Below the pieces are notes generated by a model that searched no databases, was not told where the DNA came from, and saw nothing but the letters and a program-made list of their open reading frames with translations. The position numbers and the translations under genes are program-made. From positions 2,356,001 through 2,420,000 of the forward strand of contig NZ_FNSY01000001.1 in the NCBI RefSeq assembly GCF_900105515.1: DNA of 64,000 nucleotides. The letters run 5' to 3'. The stretch comes from Streptomyces sp. 2131.1. GTDB lineage: Bacteria; Actinomycetota; Actinomycetes; Streptomycetales; Streptomycetaceae. Positions 16,885 through 25,341 of the stretch are shown piece after piece. How positions within the stretch are numbered: the first letter of the stretch is position 1; each line of letters opens with the position of its first letter.

Positions 16885-16924
16885 ACGGGGAAGGCCGGGA
16901 CCCGAGGGTCCCGGCCTTCCCCGT
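16885..16924. terminator. bidirectional terminator between mrp and the convergent gene
   Basis: A perfect inverted repeat (16885-16903 with 16906-16924, 19 positions per arm, effective loop 4 nt), very GC-rich. Confidence 0.88.
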
Positions 16925-16935
16925 CGCCGTATGCG

Positions 16936-17592
16936 TTACGCGTACGCCTCGATGTCCTTGACCACCGAGAAGCCCAGCCCGTACGCGCTCATCCCGCGCC
17001 CGTAGGCGCCGATGTGCACCCCGCCGGGGGCGGAGCCGGCCAGCACCCAGCCGAACTCGGACTCGCGGTAGTGGAAGGGCACCGGCACGCCGTCGACCGG
17101 CAGGGACAGCGCCGACCAGGCGGGGCCCTCCAGATCGTCGGCGAGCTCGAACGCCGTCTCGGTCTGCTGGTCCAGCCAGTCGTCGCGCAGGGTGTGGTCG
17201 AGCTGCGGCGGCCAGGTGCAGGACAGCAGCCCGGAACCGGCCAGCCAGGCCGCGGAGGAGACCGTCGTCGCCTCCAGCACCCCGGTGCCGTCACCGCTGC
17301 GCCGCACGGGGCTGCTGGCGACGGTGACCACGACCGCGAACCGCTGCTTGTCGGCCGCGGAGTCGCCCCGTACCACCGGTTCGTCGCCGTGGCCGATGGA
17401 ACCGTGCTGCACCTCGCCGTCGGCGGCGGTGCCCAGCGGCATCAGCCGGCGCGGGCCGGTGAACGCCTCGTCCAGCGCGTACCAGGGGAACGGGGCCTTC
17501 AGGTAGCCGTCGACCACCATGAGCCGGGCCGCCGGGACCGCCTCCACCGTGTCCGGCGCGTCCTGTGCGCCCACCCGACTCGTCGTCTCCAT
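16936..17592 (-). CDS. conserved actinobacterial protein, unknown function
   Basis: A 218-residue protein starting METTSRVGAQD at ATG 17592, with GAGGAGG about 11 nt upstream. It is soluble, rich in Trp and aromatic residues (PFPWYALDEAF, TWPPQLDHTLRDDWLDQQ), ends SVVKDIEAYA, and has no known catalytic motif. The family is familiar only as a Streptomyces hypothetical protein. It shares a terminator with mrp and is followed on the plus side by tatB in the same orientation, 116 nt upstream. Confidence 0.75.
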   Translation of the reverse strand: METTSRVGAQDAPDTVEAVPAARLMVVDGYLKAPFPWYALDEAFTGPRRLMPLGTAADGEVQHGSIGHGDEPVVRGDSAADKQRFAVVVTVASSPVRRSGDGTGVLEATTVSSAAWLAGSGLLSCTWPPQLDHTLRDDWLDQQTETAFELADDLEGPAWSALSLPVDGVPVPFHYRESEFGWVLAGSAPGGVHIGAYGRGMSAYGLGFSVVKDIEAYA

Positions 17593-17708
17593 CAGCCCGG
17601 CCGCCTCCTCGATCCGTAGGTCCGGAGCGGCCCGCCCCCCGCGGGCGTCTCACAACCGGACAGATGGAGAATAGCCATACCGCCCGGGCGACCCGGGATT
17701 GGCAGCCC

Positions 17709-18185
17709 TCAGGTGGCGTCCGCGTCGAACGGCGGCGGGGTGTCCTTCGGCGGCTGCTCGCCCTTCTTGAGCAGGTCGGGAGCACCCTTCGAGCCGTTCG
17801 CGGCGGTGACGGAGGCCCCGCCCGACACGCCGGTCTTCGCCTCCACGGACGCGGTGTCGCGCCCGTTCACCACGTCGGTGATCTCGGTGACTTCCTTGCG
17901 CAGGTCGAAGCTCTCGCGGATCTCCTTCAGCCCCAGGTCGTCGTTGCCGTCCATCAGCTGCTTGCGGACGAACGTCTTGGGGTTGAGGTCCTCGAACTCG
18001 AAGTCCTTGAACTCCGGGCCCAGCTCCGTGCGGATGTCCTCCTTGGCGCTCTCCGAGAACTCGCGGATCTTGCGAATGAACCGGGAGACGTCCTGGATGA
18101 CCTTGGGCAGCTTGTCCGGGCCGAAGACGAGCACGCCGAGAACCGCGAGCGTCAGCAGTTCCAGTGCACCTATGTCGTTGAACAC
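17709..18185 (-). CDS. tatB: TatB, Sec-independent twin-arginine translocase subunit
   Basis: A 158-residue protein. The N-terminal membrane helix MFNDIGALELLTLAVLGVLV is followed by the family hinge FGPDKLPK and an amphipathic helix (VIQDVSRFIRKIREFSESAKEDI), as in TatB. The C-terminal half is low-complexity and acidic, ending DTPPPFDADAT, typical of actinobacterial TatB. It would recognise folded Tat substrates at the membrane together with TatC. GTG start with GAGGAG 7 nt upstream. It lies downstream of the htrA-like gene, 99 nt apart, in the same direction. Confidence 0.93.
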   Translation of the reverse strand: MFNDIGALELLTLAVLGVLVFGPDKLPKVIQDVSRFIRKIREFSESAKEDIRTELGPEFKDFEFEDLNPKTFVRKQLMDGNDDLGLKEIRESFDLRKEVTEITDVVNGRDTASVEAKTGVSGGASVTAANGSKGAPDLLKKGEQPPKDTPPPFDADAT

Positions 18186-18284
18186 CTAGCGGCTCCTCGT
18201 ATTCTCCGCGACCAGCTCGGATGAGGTCCGGACATCGAACACGGTACCCGGCGAATCCGTCCGGACGGTAGCTTCCCGTGGCCG

Positions 18285-20057
18285 TCAGGTGCCGGTTGCC
18301 GATCCCAGCGTCAAAGTAATGGACAGGTCTTTACCACCGCGGGTCACGGTCAGCTTCAGATCGTCCCCGGGCCGGTGCGAGCGGATCTTGACGATCAGCT
18401 CCTCGCCGCTGTGCACCCGCTTCCCGTCCACCTCGGTGATGACGTCGCCCGCCTCAATGCCGGCCTTGTCGGCGGGGCCGCCCGCCGTGACGGGCGAGGA
18501 GCCCACGGTGCTCCCGCCGACCTTGGCGCCGTCGCCGTTGTACTTCATGTCGAGCGTGACGCCGATCACGGGGTGGGTCGCCTTGCCGGTGTTGATCAGC
18601 TCCTCGGCGACGAGCTTGCCCTGGTTGATCGGGATGGCGAAGCCGAGGCCGATGGACCCGGCCTGCCCGCCCTCGCCGGCCGAGCCGCTGTCGGCGGCGC
18701 GGATGGCGCTGTTGATGCCGATGACGTGGGCGTCGGTGTCGACCAGCGGACCGCCGGAGTTGCCCGGGTTGATCGGGGCGTCGGTCTGGAGCGCGTTGAC
18801 GTAGCTGACGTCGCTGCCGTCGCCCTTCTCGCCGCCCGCGGTGATCGGCCGGTCCTTGGCGCTGATGATGCCGGAGGTGACGGTGTTGGACAGGTCGAAG
18901 GGCGCGCCGATGGCCACGACCGGGTCGCCGACCTGCACGTTGTCGGAGTTGCCCAGCGGCAGCGGCTTCAGCCCGGAGACACCGCTGACCTTCACCACGG
19001 CCAGGTCGTAGCCGCTGTCCTTGCCGACGACCTCGGCGGTCGCGGTCTCGCCCCCGCTGAAGGTGATGGTGATGTCGCCGGAGGAACCGGCCGGGGCGAC
19101 CACGTGGTTGTTGGTGAGGATGTGGCCCCGGTCGTCGAGGACGAAGCCCGTGCCGGTACCCGACTCGGTGTCGCCGCTGACGTGCAGGGTGACCACGCTG
19201 GGCAGGGCGCTCGCCGCGATACCGGCCACGCTGTCGGGGGCACGGCCGCCGCCGTCCCGCTCGTCCTGGGGCAGTTCGACGCTGGTGAGGCCGCCGTTGC
19301 GCTCTATGTACGCGCCTATCCCGCCACCGATGCCGCCCGCGACCAGGGCCAGCAGCAGGGCGCCGATGAGCATCGTGCCGCGCCGGTTCCTGCGCCGGCC
19401 GTCCGGGAGCGGGGGGCCGGGCTGCGTGACGAGCGGCTGGCGGGGCGCGCCCCACGGGTCGTAGCTCTGCCACTGCGGCGACGGCGGGTGCGCGTCCTGC
19501 GGCTGCGGCTGCGGAGCCCCCGGGGGCGGGAAGGCCTGGGTCGTGTGATCGTGCGGCACGGGCATCCCCGCGCCGTCCGTCCCCGCGTACGGCGGGGGTA
19601 CGGGGGTGCCGTGCGCGGGCGTCGGCCGCTGTACGTGAGGAGCGGGCGCCCAGGGGCCGGGCCCGCCGTAGGGCGGGGTGCCGTACGGGTCCGGCTCGTG
19701 CAGCGGCTGGGGGGCGTCGGGGGCCGCGTCGCGGGGCACGTCGAGCACCGCGGGCGCCTCGGCTGCGCCGTGGGGGGCGGGGGCGTCGGGTGTCACGGCA
19801 GACCCGTCGGCGCCGGGCGTCACCGCTGGGTCGTGGGCATCGTGCGCACCTGGTGTCACGGCACAACCGTGGGCCTCGGGGGCCCCGGGCGTTGCCGGGG
19901 GGTCGGTCGGCATGGGCGCCTCAGCCGACACGGGCGCCTGGGCCGGCACAGCCGACTCCGCGGGCGCGGGCTCCGGGGCCTCGCCGGCCGTGACCGGCCC
20001 CGCTGCGGGCCGGCTCCACCACTTCGCCTTCGGCTCGGTCGGCTTCCCGTCGTCCAT
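18285..20057 (-). CDS. HtrA/DegP-like S1C serine protease with PDZ domain
   Basis: A 590-residue membrane-anchored protease for envelope quality control. Residues 1-225 are a Pro/Ala/His-rich cytoplasmic tail with imperfect AVTPGA-type repeats. A single membrane helix spans about 229-251 after RRRNRR. The trypsin-like domain has His 318 (TNNHVV), Asp 351 (SGYDLAVVKV) and Ser 434 (NPGNSGGPLVD). A PDZ domain follows (GPADKAGIEAGDVITEVDG). ATG 20057 has GGGGAG 3 nt upstream. It lies downstream of the ECF sigma/anti-sigma pair, probably a target or co-regulated member. Confidence 0.95.
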   Translation of the reverse strand: MDDGKPTEPKAKWWSRPAAGPVTAGEAPEPAPAESAVPAQAPVSAEAPMPTDPPATPGAPEAHGCAVTPGAHDAHDPAVTPGADGSAVTPDAPAPHGAAEAPAVLDVPRDAAPDAPQPLHEPDPYGTPPYGGPGPWAPAPHVQRPTPAHGTPVPPPYAGTDGAGMPVPHDHTTQAFPPPGAPQPQPQDAHPPSPQWQSYDPWGAPRQPLVTQPGPPLPDGRRRNRRGTMLIGALLLALVAGGIGGGIGAYIERNGGLTSVELPQDERDGGGRAPDSVAGIAASALPSVVTLHVSGDTESGTGTGFVLDDRGHILTNNHVVAPAGSSGDITITFSGGETATAEVVGKDSGYDLAVVKVSGVSGLKPLPLGNSDNVQVGDPVVAIGAPFDLSNTVTSGIISAKDRPITAGGEKGDGSDVSYVNALQTDAPINPGNSGGPLVDTDAHVIGINSAIRAADSGSAGEGGQAGSIGLGFAIPINQGKLVAEELINTGKATHPVIGVTLDMKYNGDGAKVGGSTVGSSPVTAGGPADKAGIEAGDVITEVDGKRVHSGEELIVKIRSHRPGDDLKLTVTRGGKDLSITLTLGSATGT

Positions 20058-20091
20058 GTTCTCCCCGCAACTGCCGCAACCGGCCCTCCGC

Positions 20092-20134
20092 ACGCCCCCG
20101 CAGGGGCGTCCCTCCCGAATTCCTGCCGGAATTC
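20092..20134 (-). terminator. two small hairpins between the anti-sigma and htrA-like genes
   Basis: Stems 20092-20098/20103-20109 (7 bp, loop CGCA) and 20117-20123/20128-20134 (7 bp, GAATTCC with GGAATTC). They could reduce read-through from the sigma operon into the protease gene; neither has a T-tract. Confidence 0.3.
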
Positions 20135-20179
20135 AACCAGGTTTGGGCCGGACCTGCGCAGCCCGTGCGGGGTGCCGGA

Positions 20180-21175
20180 TCAGCGACGGGGGGCGATCGG
20201 CAGCCCGTGACCGGCGGAAGCCGGTTTCGCGGCGGCCGAGGTGGACGGCGGCGAGGACTTCGCGGGTGTGGGCGGGGCCGTGTCGAGTCCGCTGCCCAGG
20301 GTGCGGGCGAGCAGGGTCTCGGCCCCGCTCGGGCGTATCAGCGAGGACGCGCCGGAGCGGAGGGACAGGCCGTACGGATTCCCGGTGAGCCGGCCGGTGC
20401 CCAGCAGCGAGGGTGCCGGGGCGAGACCCGCCGACACCGTGTTCACCGCCAGGGAGACCGGGCTGTCCCCGCGGCCCGCCATGGCGCGGGTGCCCTGTCC
20501 CGGGCCGTTCCGCCGGCCGACCGCGGCGCCGCCGCCGGTACGGGTCTCGGAGCCGACCGGGGTCACGCTGTTGCCCGAGCCGGACGCCCGGTTGGGCCCG
20601 TCGGAGCCGGCGCTCGTCGGCAGGGCACCGCCGAGCGCGATGGCGGCCAGCGAGACGGCGCTGGCGGCCGCGAAGGCGAACCTGCGGCCCCGCCAGGGCG
20701 AGCGGTCGGCCTCGCGCCCCACCTCGTGGATGCGGAAGCCCGAACGGTCCGGAGCGGCGGGCAGTGCCGTCGCCCCGCCGTGGACGGTGGGGAGGTAGCC
20801 GAAGCCGTCGAGGGGGCCGGGGCCGGTGGTGAGGTCCGCCCGGCCGCCCGGAGGGCGCGTCCCGGGGAACAGTCCGTCACCGAACCGCCCGGAGCCGCCC
20901 ATGGGTCTTTCCTGCCGGTCGTCGTCACCCCCGAGGGACCCGCCCGGAAGCCCCTGGAGGCGGGCCAGGAAGCCTTCGGAGGGAGAGGGAGGGGCAGCCG
21001 TCGCGAACACGCTCTTCAGGCGGCGCTGGGCGGCGGCCTCGGCCGCACACCTGGTACAGGTCGCGAGATGGGCGAGCACCCGGTCGCGGGCGTCGTGTTT
21101 GAGCTCGCCGTCGACGAGCGCGGCGAGGCGGTCCCCCAGGTGTTGTTCCGCGGGGGTCGGATCCGTTTGGCTCAC
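20180..21175 (-). CDS. zinc-finger anti-sigma factor (RseA/ZAS family)
   Basis: A 331-residue partner of the preceding ECF sigma factor. The zinc-binding anti-sigma motif HLATCTRC lies at residues 36-43 (His 36, Cys 40, Cys 43) in an N-terminal four-helix domain. A single membrane-like helix ([22 protein letters not shown]) follows near residues 165-187, then a long Gly/Ser/Pro-rich outer part. ATG 21175 overlaps the sigma stop by 4 nt (ATGA), so synthesis is coupled. It would hold the sigma factor inactive at the membrane until stress, as RseA does for M. tuberculosis SigE. Confidence 0.92.
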   Translation of the reverse strand: MSQTDPTPAEQHLGDRLAALVDGELKHDARDRVLAHLATCTRCAAEAAAQRRLKSVFATAAPPSPSEGFLARLQGLPGGSLGGDDDRQERPMGGSGRFGDGLFPGTRPPGGRADLTTGPGPLDGFGYLPTVHGGATALPAAPDRSGFRIHEVGREADRSPWRGRRFAFAAASAVSLAAIALGGALPTSAGSDGPNRASGSGNSVTPVGSETRTGGGAAVGRRNGPGQGTRAMAGRGDSPVSLAVNTVSAGLAPAPSLLGTGRLTGNPYGLSLRSGASSLIRPSGAETLLARTLGSGLDTAPPTPAKSSPPSTSAAAKPASAGHGLPIAPRR

Positions 21176-21933
21176 GCCGTGCCGCCCTCCCCTGCCAGGA
21201 GGGCGCCCGCCAGCGAGCGCTGCTCGGCGCGCGCCTCGGGCGAGCGGTGCCGCAGCGCCTTGCGCAGGTGGGAACGCCCGCGGTGGATGCGGCTGCGCAC
21301 CGTACCGAGCTTCACGCCGAGCGTCGCGGCGATCTCCTCGTACGAGAGGCCCTCGATGTCGCAGAGCACGACGGCGGCACGGAACTCGGGCGCGAGGGTG
21401 TCCAGCGCCTGCTGGACGTCCGCGTCGAAGTGGGTGTCGTTGAAGACCTGCTGGGGCGACGGCTCACGACTGGGCAGCCGCTCGGCGGCGTCGTCCCCGA
21501 GGGAGTCGAAGCGGATGCGCTGCTTGCGGCGGACCATGTCCAGGAAGAGGTTGGTCGTGATGCGGTGCAGCCAGCCCTCGAAAGTGCCGGGCGTGTAGGT
21601 CGACAGCGAACGGAAGACGCGGACGAAGACCTCCTGCGTGAGGTCCTCCGCGTCGTGCTGGTTTCCCGTCAGCCGGTAGGCGAGGCGGTAGACGCGGCCG
21701 CTGTGCGTGCTGACGATCTCTTCCCATGTGGGCGGGGTCCACGCCTGGGATTCCGCATCTGAGGCGAAGGTCGCGGTCGGTGCGGAGTCATTGGAAGAAC
21801 GGTCAGCAATGTCGGTCACGGATTTCGGCTCACCCGATGACCTGAGAAGACGCCGGAGCACTCCTCCCCGATCCACAGGCTCAGCCGCACCTCCCCTATC
21901 GGCTCTGGTGGTGTCCAGTGGAGCCCCTACCAT
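21172..21933 (-). CDS. ECF sigma factor (orthologue of mycobacterial SigE)
   Basis: A 253-residue sigma-70 family protein. Region 2 is visible as [20 protein letters not shown], with [19 protein letters not shown]. Region 4 is [42 protein letters not shown]. The first 70 residues are a variable extension. ATG 21933 is preferred over GTG 21939 because GAGG lies 5 nt upstream. The gene order sigma, anti-sigma, HtrA, TatB and then Mrp is that of the M. tuberculosis sigE locus, so a cell-envelope stress role is likely. (S. coelicolor 'sigE' is a different gene.). Confidence 0.93.
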   Translation of the reverse strand: MVGAPLDTTRADRGGAAEPVDRGGVLRRLLRSSGEPKSVTDIADRSSNDSAPTATFASDAESQAWTPPTWEEIVSTHSGRVYRLAYRLTGNQHDAEDLTQEVFVRVFRSLSTYTPGTFEGWLHRITTNLFLDMVRRKQRIRFDSLGDDAAERLPSREPSPQQVFNDTHFDADVQQALDTLAPEFRAAVVLCDIEGLSYEEIAATLGVKLGTVRSRIHRGRSHLRKALRHRSPEARAEQRSLAGALLAGEGGTA

Positions 21934-22035
21934 AACCACCTCGCCCGTTAGCTCCGGATAAGCCTTTTTCCTGCTGGGGCCGGGAATCTCCCCGGAGGCC
22001 CACCCGTGCCACGGACCCGTCGGCGGGCCTCGTCA

Positions 22036-22069
22036 CCGGGCTTGTCCCCACCTTTGGACAACGCCCGGT
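22036..22069. repeat. inverted repeat in the sigma/O-methyltransferase divergent region
   Basis: Arms ACCGGGCTTGTCC and GGACAACGCCCGGT pair over about 12 bp with one bulged base around an 8-nt loop. It lies between two divergent starts, so it is not a terminator. It could be an operator or an RNA hairpin. Confidence 0.5.
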
Positions 22070-22109
22070 CCCATCTGCGGGTTCCCGGGTCCAGCGGATA
22101 CAGTCACCG

Positions 22110-22775
22110 TTGCGCCAACTAAGGGGACAGGAGAGGGTCATCACCGCCAACCGGCAGACGAGCTGGGCGTTCGCCGACGCCTTTGTCGCCGAGGACGAAG
22201 CACTGCGCTGGGCCCGGGACCGGGCCCGCGAGGCAGGGCTCCGCTCGGTGTCTCCAGGCACCGGCGCTGCGTTGCGCCTGCTCGCTGCCACCACGGACGC
22301 CAAGGCCGTGGCGGAGATCGGCACCGGCACCGGCGTGTCCGGCATCTATCTGCTGCACGGCATGCGGCCGGACGGGGTACTGACCACGGTCGACCCGGAG
22401 CCCGAGCGCCAGCAGTTCGCCCGTGAGGCCTTCCGGGCGGCCGGATTCGCGGCCAACCGGTCCCGCTTCATCCCCGGCCGCGCGCTCGACGTCCTCCCCC
22501 GGCTCGCCGACGGCGGCTACGACCTCGTGTTCTGCGACGGCGACCGGATGGAGAGCCTGGACGTCCTCGCTGAATCGTTGCGCCTGCTGCGACCTGGCGG
22601 TCTCGTCTGCTTCGAGGGCGTCTTCGCGGACGGCCGTACGGTCGACTCGGCGGCCCAGCCGGCGGAGGTGCTGCGGCTGCGGGAGCTGCTGCGCGCGGTC
22701 CGCGAGAGCCAGGAGCTCATGGCGACGCTGCTGCCGGTGGGCGACGGGCTGCTCTGCGCGGTGCGGCGCGGCTGA
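22110..22775 (+). CDS. O-methyltransferase (Rv1220c-like)
   Basis: A 221-residue SAM-dependent methyltransferase of the catechol O-methyltransferase-like class. The SAM motif AVAEIGTGTGVSGIYLL is near residue 70, and TTVDPEPE and DLVFCDGD follow as motifs II and III. The substrate is unknown. It is the divergent neighbour of the ECF sigma gene, as in mycobacteria. The start is unclear: TTG 22110 gives MRQLRGQERVITANRQ, but the strong AGGAG at 22129-22133 lies inside that frame, 6 nt before an ATC codon. Confidence 0.88.
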   Translation: MRQLRGQERVITANRQTSWAFADAFVAEDEALRWARDRAREAGLRSVSPGTGAALRLLAATTDAKAVAEIGTGTGVSGIYLLHGMRPDGVLTTVDPEPERQQFAREAFRAAGFAANRSRFIPGRALDVLPRLADGGYDLVFCDGDRMESLDVLAESLRLLRPGGLVCFEGVFADGRTVDSAAQPAEVLRLRELLRAVRESQELMATLLPVGDGLLCAVRRG

Positions 22776-22850
22776 GGCGCTCGGACGCCGGCCCGGTTCC
22801 CGTACCGGCCCCGTTCCCCTGCCGGCCCATATCCGTACCGGCCCCGGACG

Positions 22851-22891
22851 CACCGCTGCCCCGGCACGGTAACCATGCCGGGGCAGCGGTG
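22851..22891. terminator. bidirectional terminator
   Basis: A perfect 16-bp stem (22851-22866 with 22876-22891) and 9-nt loop between the convergent O-methyltransferase and DUF3117 genes. Confidence 0.85.
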
Positions 22892-22910
22892 AAGTCGTGA
22901 GCGCCTCTGC

Positions 22911-23078
22911 TCAGCCGACGACCTGCTTGAGGGCGTCGCCGAGTGCATCGGCCTCGTCCGGCGTCAGCTCAACGACAAGCCGACCGCCGCCTTCGAGCGG
23001 AACTCGCATGACGATGCCCCGCCCCTCCTTTGTCACCTCGAGCGGGCCGTCGCCCGTCCGCGGCTTCATGGCCGCCAT
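22911..23078 (-). CDS. DUF3117 family small protein
   Basis: A 55-residue protein, MAAMKPRTGDGPLEVTKE at its start and ADALGDALKQVVG at its end, strongly conserved in actinobacteria. It has no signal or membrane segment and its function is unknown. ATG 23078 has AAGGGGA 6 nt upstream. M. tuberculosis has the same small gene (Rv1211) next to tag and folP2, as here. Confidence 0.93.
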   Translation of the reverse strand: MAAMKPRTGDGPLEVTKEGRGIVMRVPLEGGGRLVVELTPDEADALGDALKQVVG

Positions 23079-23392
23079 GCTCGTTCCCCTTCCTGAAACC
23101 AGCTCATCGCAACCGGCGGCCCCATGACAGGCGCTGCCTCACCGGCATCGAACACAGTGCTTCCACGTCATTATCCCGCATCACAGACCCCGATGACCAA
23201 CATCGCTCTGCATCGCTTGGGCAACGCGCTCGCTCAAAACCACCCAATTCGGGGACCTCACTGGGATACTCCCGCCCCTGCGGCCCCTCCCCGGCACGGA
23301 AATGTTTGACGCAGGTCACATGTCCGCCTCCGGCGAAATCGGCCATGCTTGCGTGGACAGGACTGGCGAACGACACGCAAAGGGGACCTTTC
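23079..23392. other. divergent intergenic region (about 310 nt)
   Basis: Contains the DUF3117 promoter. TTGACG at 23306-23311 may be a -35 box for the enoyl-CoA hydratase gene, with no good -10 box at standard spacing. Nothing else is seen. Confidence 0.4.
23170..23200 (-). promoter_or_regulatory. promoter of the DUF3117 gene
   Basis: On the minus strand TTGGTC (23195-23200) and GATAAT (23170-23175) are separated by 19 nt. Transcription would start about 85 nt before the ATG. Confidence 0.45.
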
Positions 23393-24205
23393 ATGGCCGA
23401 TCACGACGACGCGGTGCTCTACGACATCAGCGACGGGCTCGCGACGATCACGATCAACCGCCCCGACGCGATGAACGCCATGAACACCGCCGCCAAGGTC
23501 GCGCTCCGCGACGCCCTGAGGTCGGCCGCAGCGGACACCGGGGTACGGGCGGTGCTGCTCACCGCGGCCGGCGGGCGCGCTTTCTGTGTGGGCCAGGACC
23601 TCAAGGAGCACCTGGGCAAGCTCGCCGAGGCCCAGGGGCAGGAGGGGGGCAACGCGCTGAGCACGGTGCAGGAGCACTACAACCCGATCGTGCGGGCGCT
23701 CACCGAGATGCCGAAGCCGGTCGTGGCCGGGATCAACGGCGCCGCCGCCGGTGCGGGCTTCGGCTTCGCGCTCGCCTGCGACTACCGGGTGGCCGCCGAC
23801 ACCGCTTCCTTCAACACCTCTTTCGCCGGGGTCGCGCTCACCGCCGACTCGGGCGTCTCCTGGACGCTGCCCCGGCTCATCGGCCAGAGCCGCGCCGCCG
23901 ACCTGCTGCTCTTCCCGCGCTCCATCTCCGCGCGGGACGCGCATGAGCTGGGCATCGTCAACAAGCTGGTGCCCGCCGCCGACCTCGCCGACGAGGCCGC
24001 CGCCGTGGCCCGCACCCTGGCCGACGGGCCCACCGTGGCCTACGCGGCGCTCAAGGAGTCCCTGGCCTACGGAGCCGGGCACACCCTGGCCGAGGCCCTG
24101 GAGAAGGAGGACGAGCTCCAGACGAAGGCGGGCGCGTCCGAGGACCACGGGATCGCGGTGCGGGCCTTCCTCGCCAAGGAGAAGCCGAAGTACCTCGGGC
24201 GCTAG
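23393..24205 (+). CDS. enoyl-CoA hydratase/isomerase (PaaG-like)
   Basis: A 270-residue crotonase-family enzyme acting on acyl-CoA thioesters. The oxyanion-hole segments are AFCVGQDLKEH (near residue 66) and INGAAAGAGFGFALACD (near 115). The SFAGVALTADSGVSWTLPRLIG stretch, with Asp in place of the Glu of classical hydratases, resembles PaaG-type ring isomerases of phenylacetate degradation. Other paa genes are absent, so the substrate stays open. ATG 23393 follows AAAGGGGA. It is convergent with tag. Confidence 0.9.
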   Translation: MADHDDAVLYDISDGLATITINRPDAMNAMNTAAKVALRDALRSAAADTGVRAVLLTAAGGRAFCVGQDLKEHLGKLAEAQGQEGGNALSTVQEHYNPIVRALTEMPKPVVAGINGAAAGAGFGFALACDYRVAADTASFNTSFAGVALTADSGVSWTLPRLIGQSRAADLLLFPRSISARDAHELGIVNKLVPAADLADEAAAVARTLADGPTVAYAALKESLAYGAGHTLAEALEKEDELQTKAGASEDHGIAVRAFLAKEKPKYLGR

Positions 24206-24208
24206 GCC

Positions 24209-24796
24209 CTAGACCGGGGTGGGGCGGGAGACGCAGTCCGCCAGGTGGTCGTCGACCAGGCCGCACGCCTGCATCAGGGCGTAGGCCGTGGTCGGTCCGA
24301 TGAACCGCAGCCCCCGCTTCTTCAAGTCCTTCGACAGGGCCGTGGACTCGGGAGTGACCGCAGGTACGTCCCCGAGGGTCTTCGGGGCCGGACGGCCCAG
24401 CGGGTCGGGGGCGTACGACCAGATCAGCTCGTCCAGCTCACCGGCGTCCCAGCCGGCCAGCACCCGGGCGTTGGCCATGGTCGCGTCGACCTTCGCCCGG
24501 TTGCGGATGATGCCCTCGTCCGCCAGCAGCCGCTCCCGGTCCGCCTCCGTGAACTCCGCCACCGCCGGGATGCTGAACCCCGCGAAGGCGCTGCGGAAGC
24601 CCTCGCGACGGCGCAGGATCGTCAGCCAGGACAGCCCCGACTGGAACGCCTCCAGGCACAGCCGCTCGAACAGGGCGTCGTCGCCGTGGACCGGACGGCC
24701 CCACTCCGTGTCGTGGTACCAGAGGTAGTCCTCGGTGGACAGGCCCCACGGGCAGCGCAGTCCGCCGTCCGCCGCCGCCACGGCGTCGCCGCTCAT
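24209..24796 (-). CDS. tag: DNA-3-methyladenine glycosylase I
   Basis: A 195-residue base-excision repair enzyme that removes 3-methyladenine. The family's zinc-binding N-terminus (CPWGLSTEDYLWYHDTEWG, Cys 15) pairs with the C-terminal SRP region (GLVDDHLADCVSR). The aromatic SGLSWLTILRRREGF and FIGPTTAYALMQACG helix segments are typical. ATG 24796 overlaps the stop of the upstream DivIVA-like gene by 4 nt, so the two are translated together. Confidence 0.95.
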   Translation of the reverse strand: MSGDAVAAADGGLRCPWGLSTEDYLWYHDTEWGRPVHGDDALFERLCLEAFQSGLSWLTILRRREGFRSAFAGFSIPAVAEFTEADRERLLADEGIIRNRAKVDATMANARVLAGWDAGELDELIWSYAPDPLGRPAPKTLGDVPAVTPESTALSKDLKKRGLRFIGPTTAYALMQACGLVDDHLADCVSRPTPV

Positions 24797-25221
24797 CGGC
24801 CGGTCTCCTCGTCGTGGGCCCGCCCGGTCCCGTCGGCCGGTCCGCCGGTCTCATGCGGCGGCTGCCAGGGCCTGGGCGGCTCGTCATGGCCCTCCTTCAG
24901 CAGGTCGGGGCGCCCCGTCCTGGCCGCCTGCGCACCGGCGAGCGCCGCCTCCAGCTCCGCGATCCGCGCGTCCCGCTCGGCGAGCTCGGCACCGAGGCGG
25001 CTCAGCGCCTCGTCCACCTCGGGCATCCGGTAGCCCCGGGGGCCCACGGGCAGCCGCAGCGCGTCGACGTCCGCCCGGCCGACCGGGCGCGAGGCGGGCA
25101 GCGGGTCCGCCAGCACCTCGGGCGCCACGTCCTGCAGGACGGCGCTCCTGCCTCCACCGACCACCGCGAGGGTGACCGCGGCAACCACCACCACCATCGC
25201 CAGCAGCAAGAACCAGAACAC
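24793..25221 (-). CDS. small membrane-anchored DivIVA-domain-like protein
   Basis: A 142-residue protein. The N-terminal membrane helix FWFLLLAMVVVVAAVTLAVV is followed by a DivIVA-like motif (LRLPVGPRGYRMPEVDEALSRL), a short coiled coil (ELAERDARIAELEAAL) and a polar Pro-rich tail. DivIVA-like segments recruit to curved membrane or growth zones. GTG start at 25221. Coupled to tag and divergent from folP, an arrangement also found in mycobacteria. Confidence 0.82.
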   Translation of the reverse strand: MFWFLLLAMVVVVAAVTLAVVGGGRSAVLQDVAPEVLADPLPASRPVGRADVDALRLPVGPRGYRMPEVDEALSRLGAELAERDARIAELEAALAGAQAARTGRPDLLKEGHDEPPRPWQPPHETGGPADGTGRAHDEETGR

Positions 25222-25341
25222 GCGTATCTCCCCTGGAGCGGAATTCGTCCGGGTCCGATCGTGCCATGCGGCACTGACAGCTAGGGTCGGCTGTTGGCCT
25301 CGGCGGTATCCGCCCGGGCGGATTCACAGGAAGGGACACGG

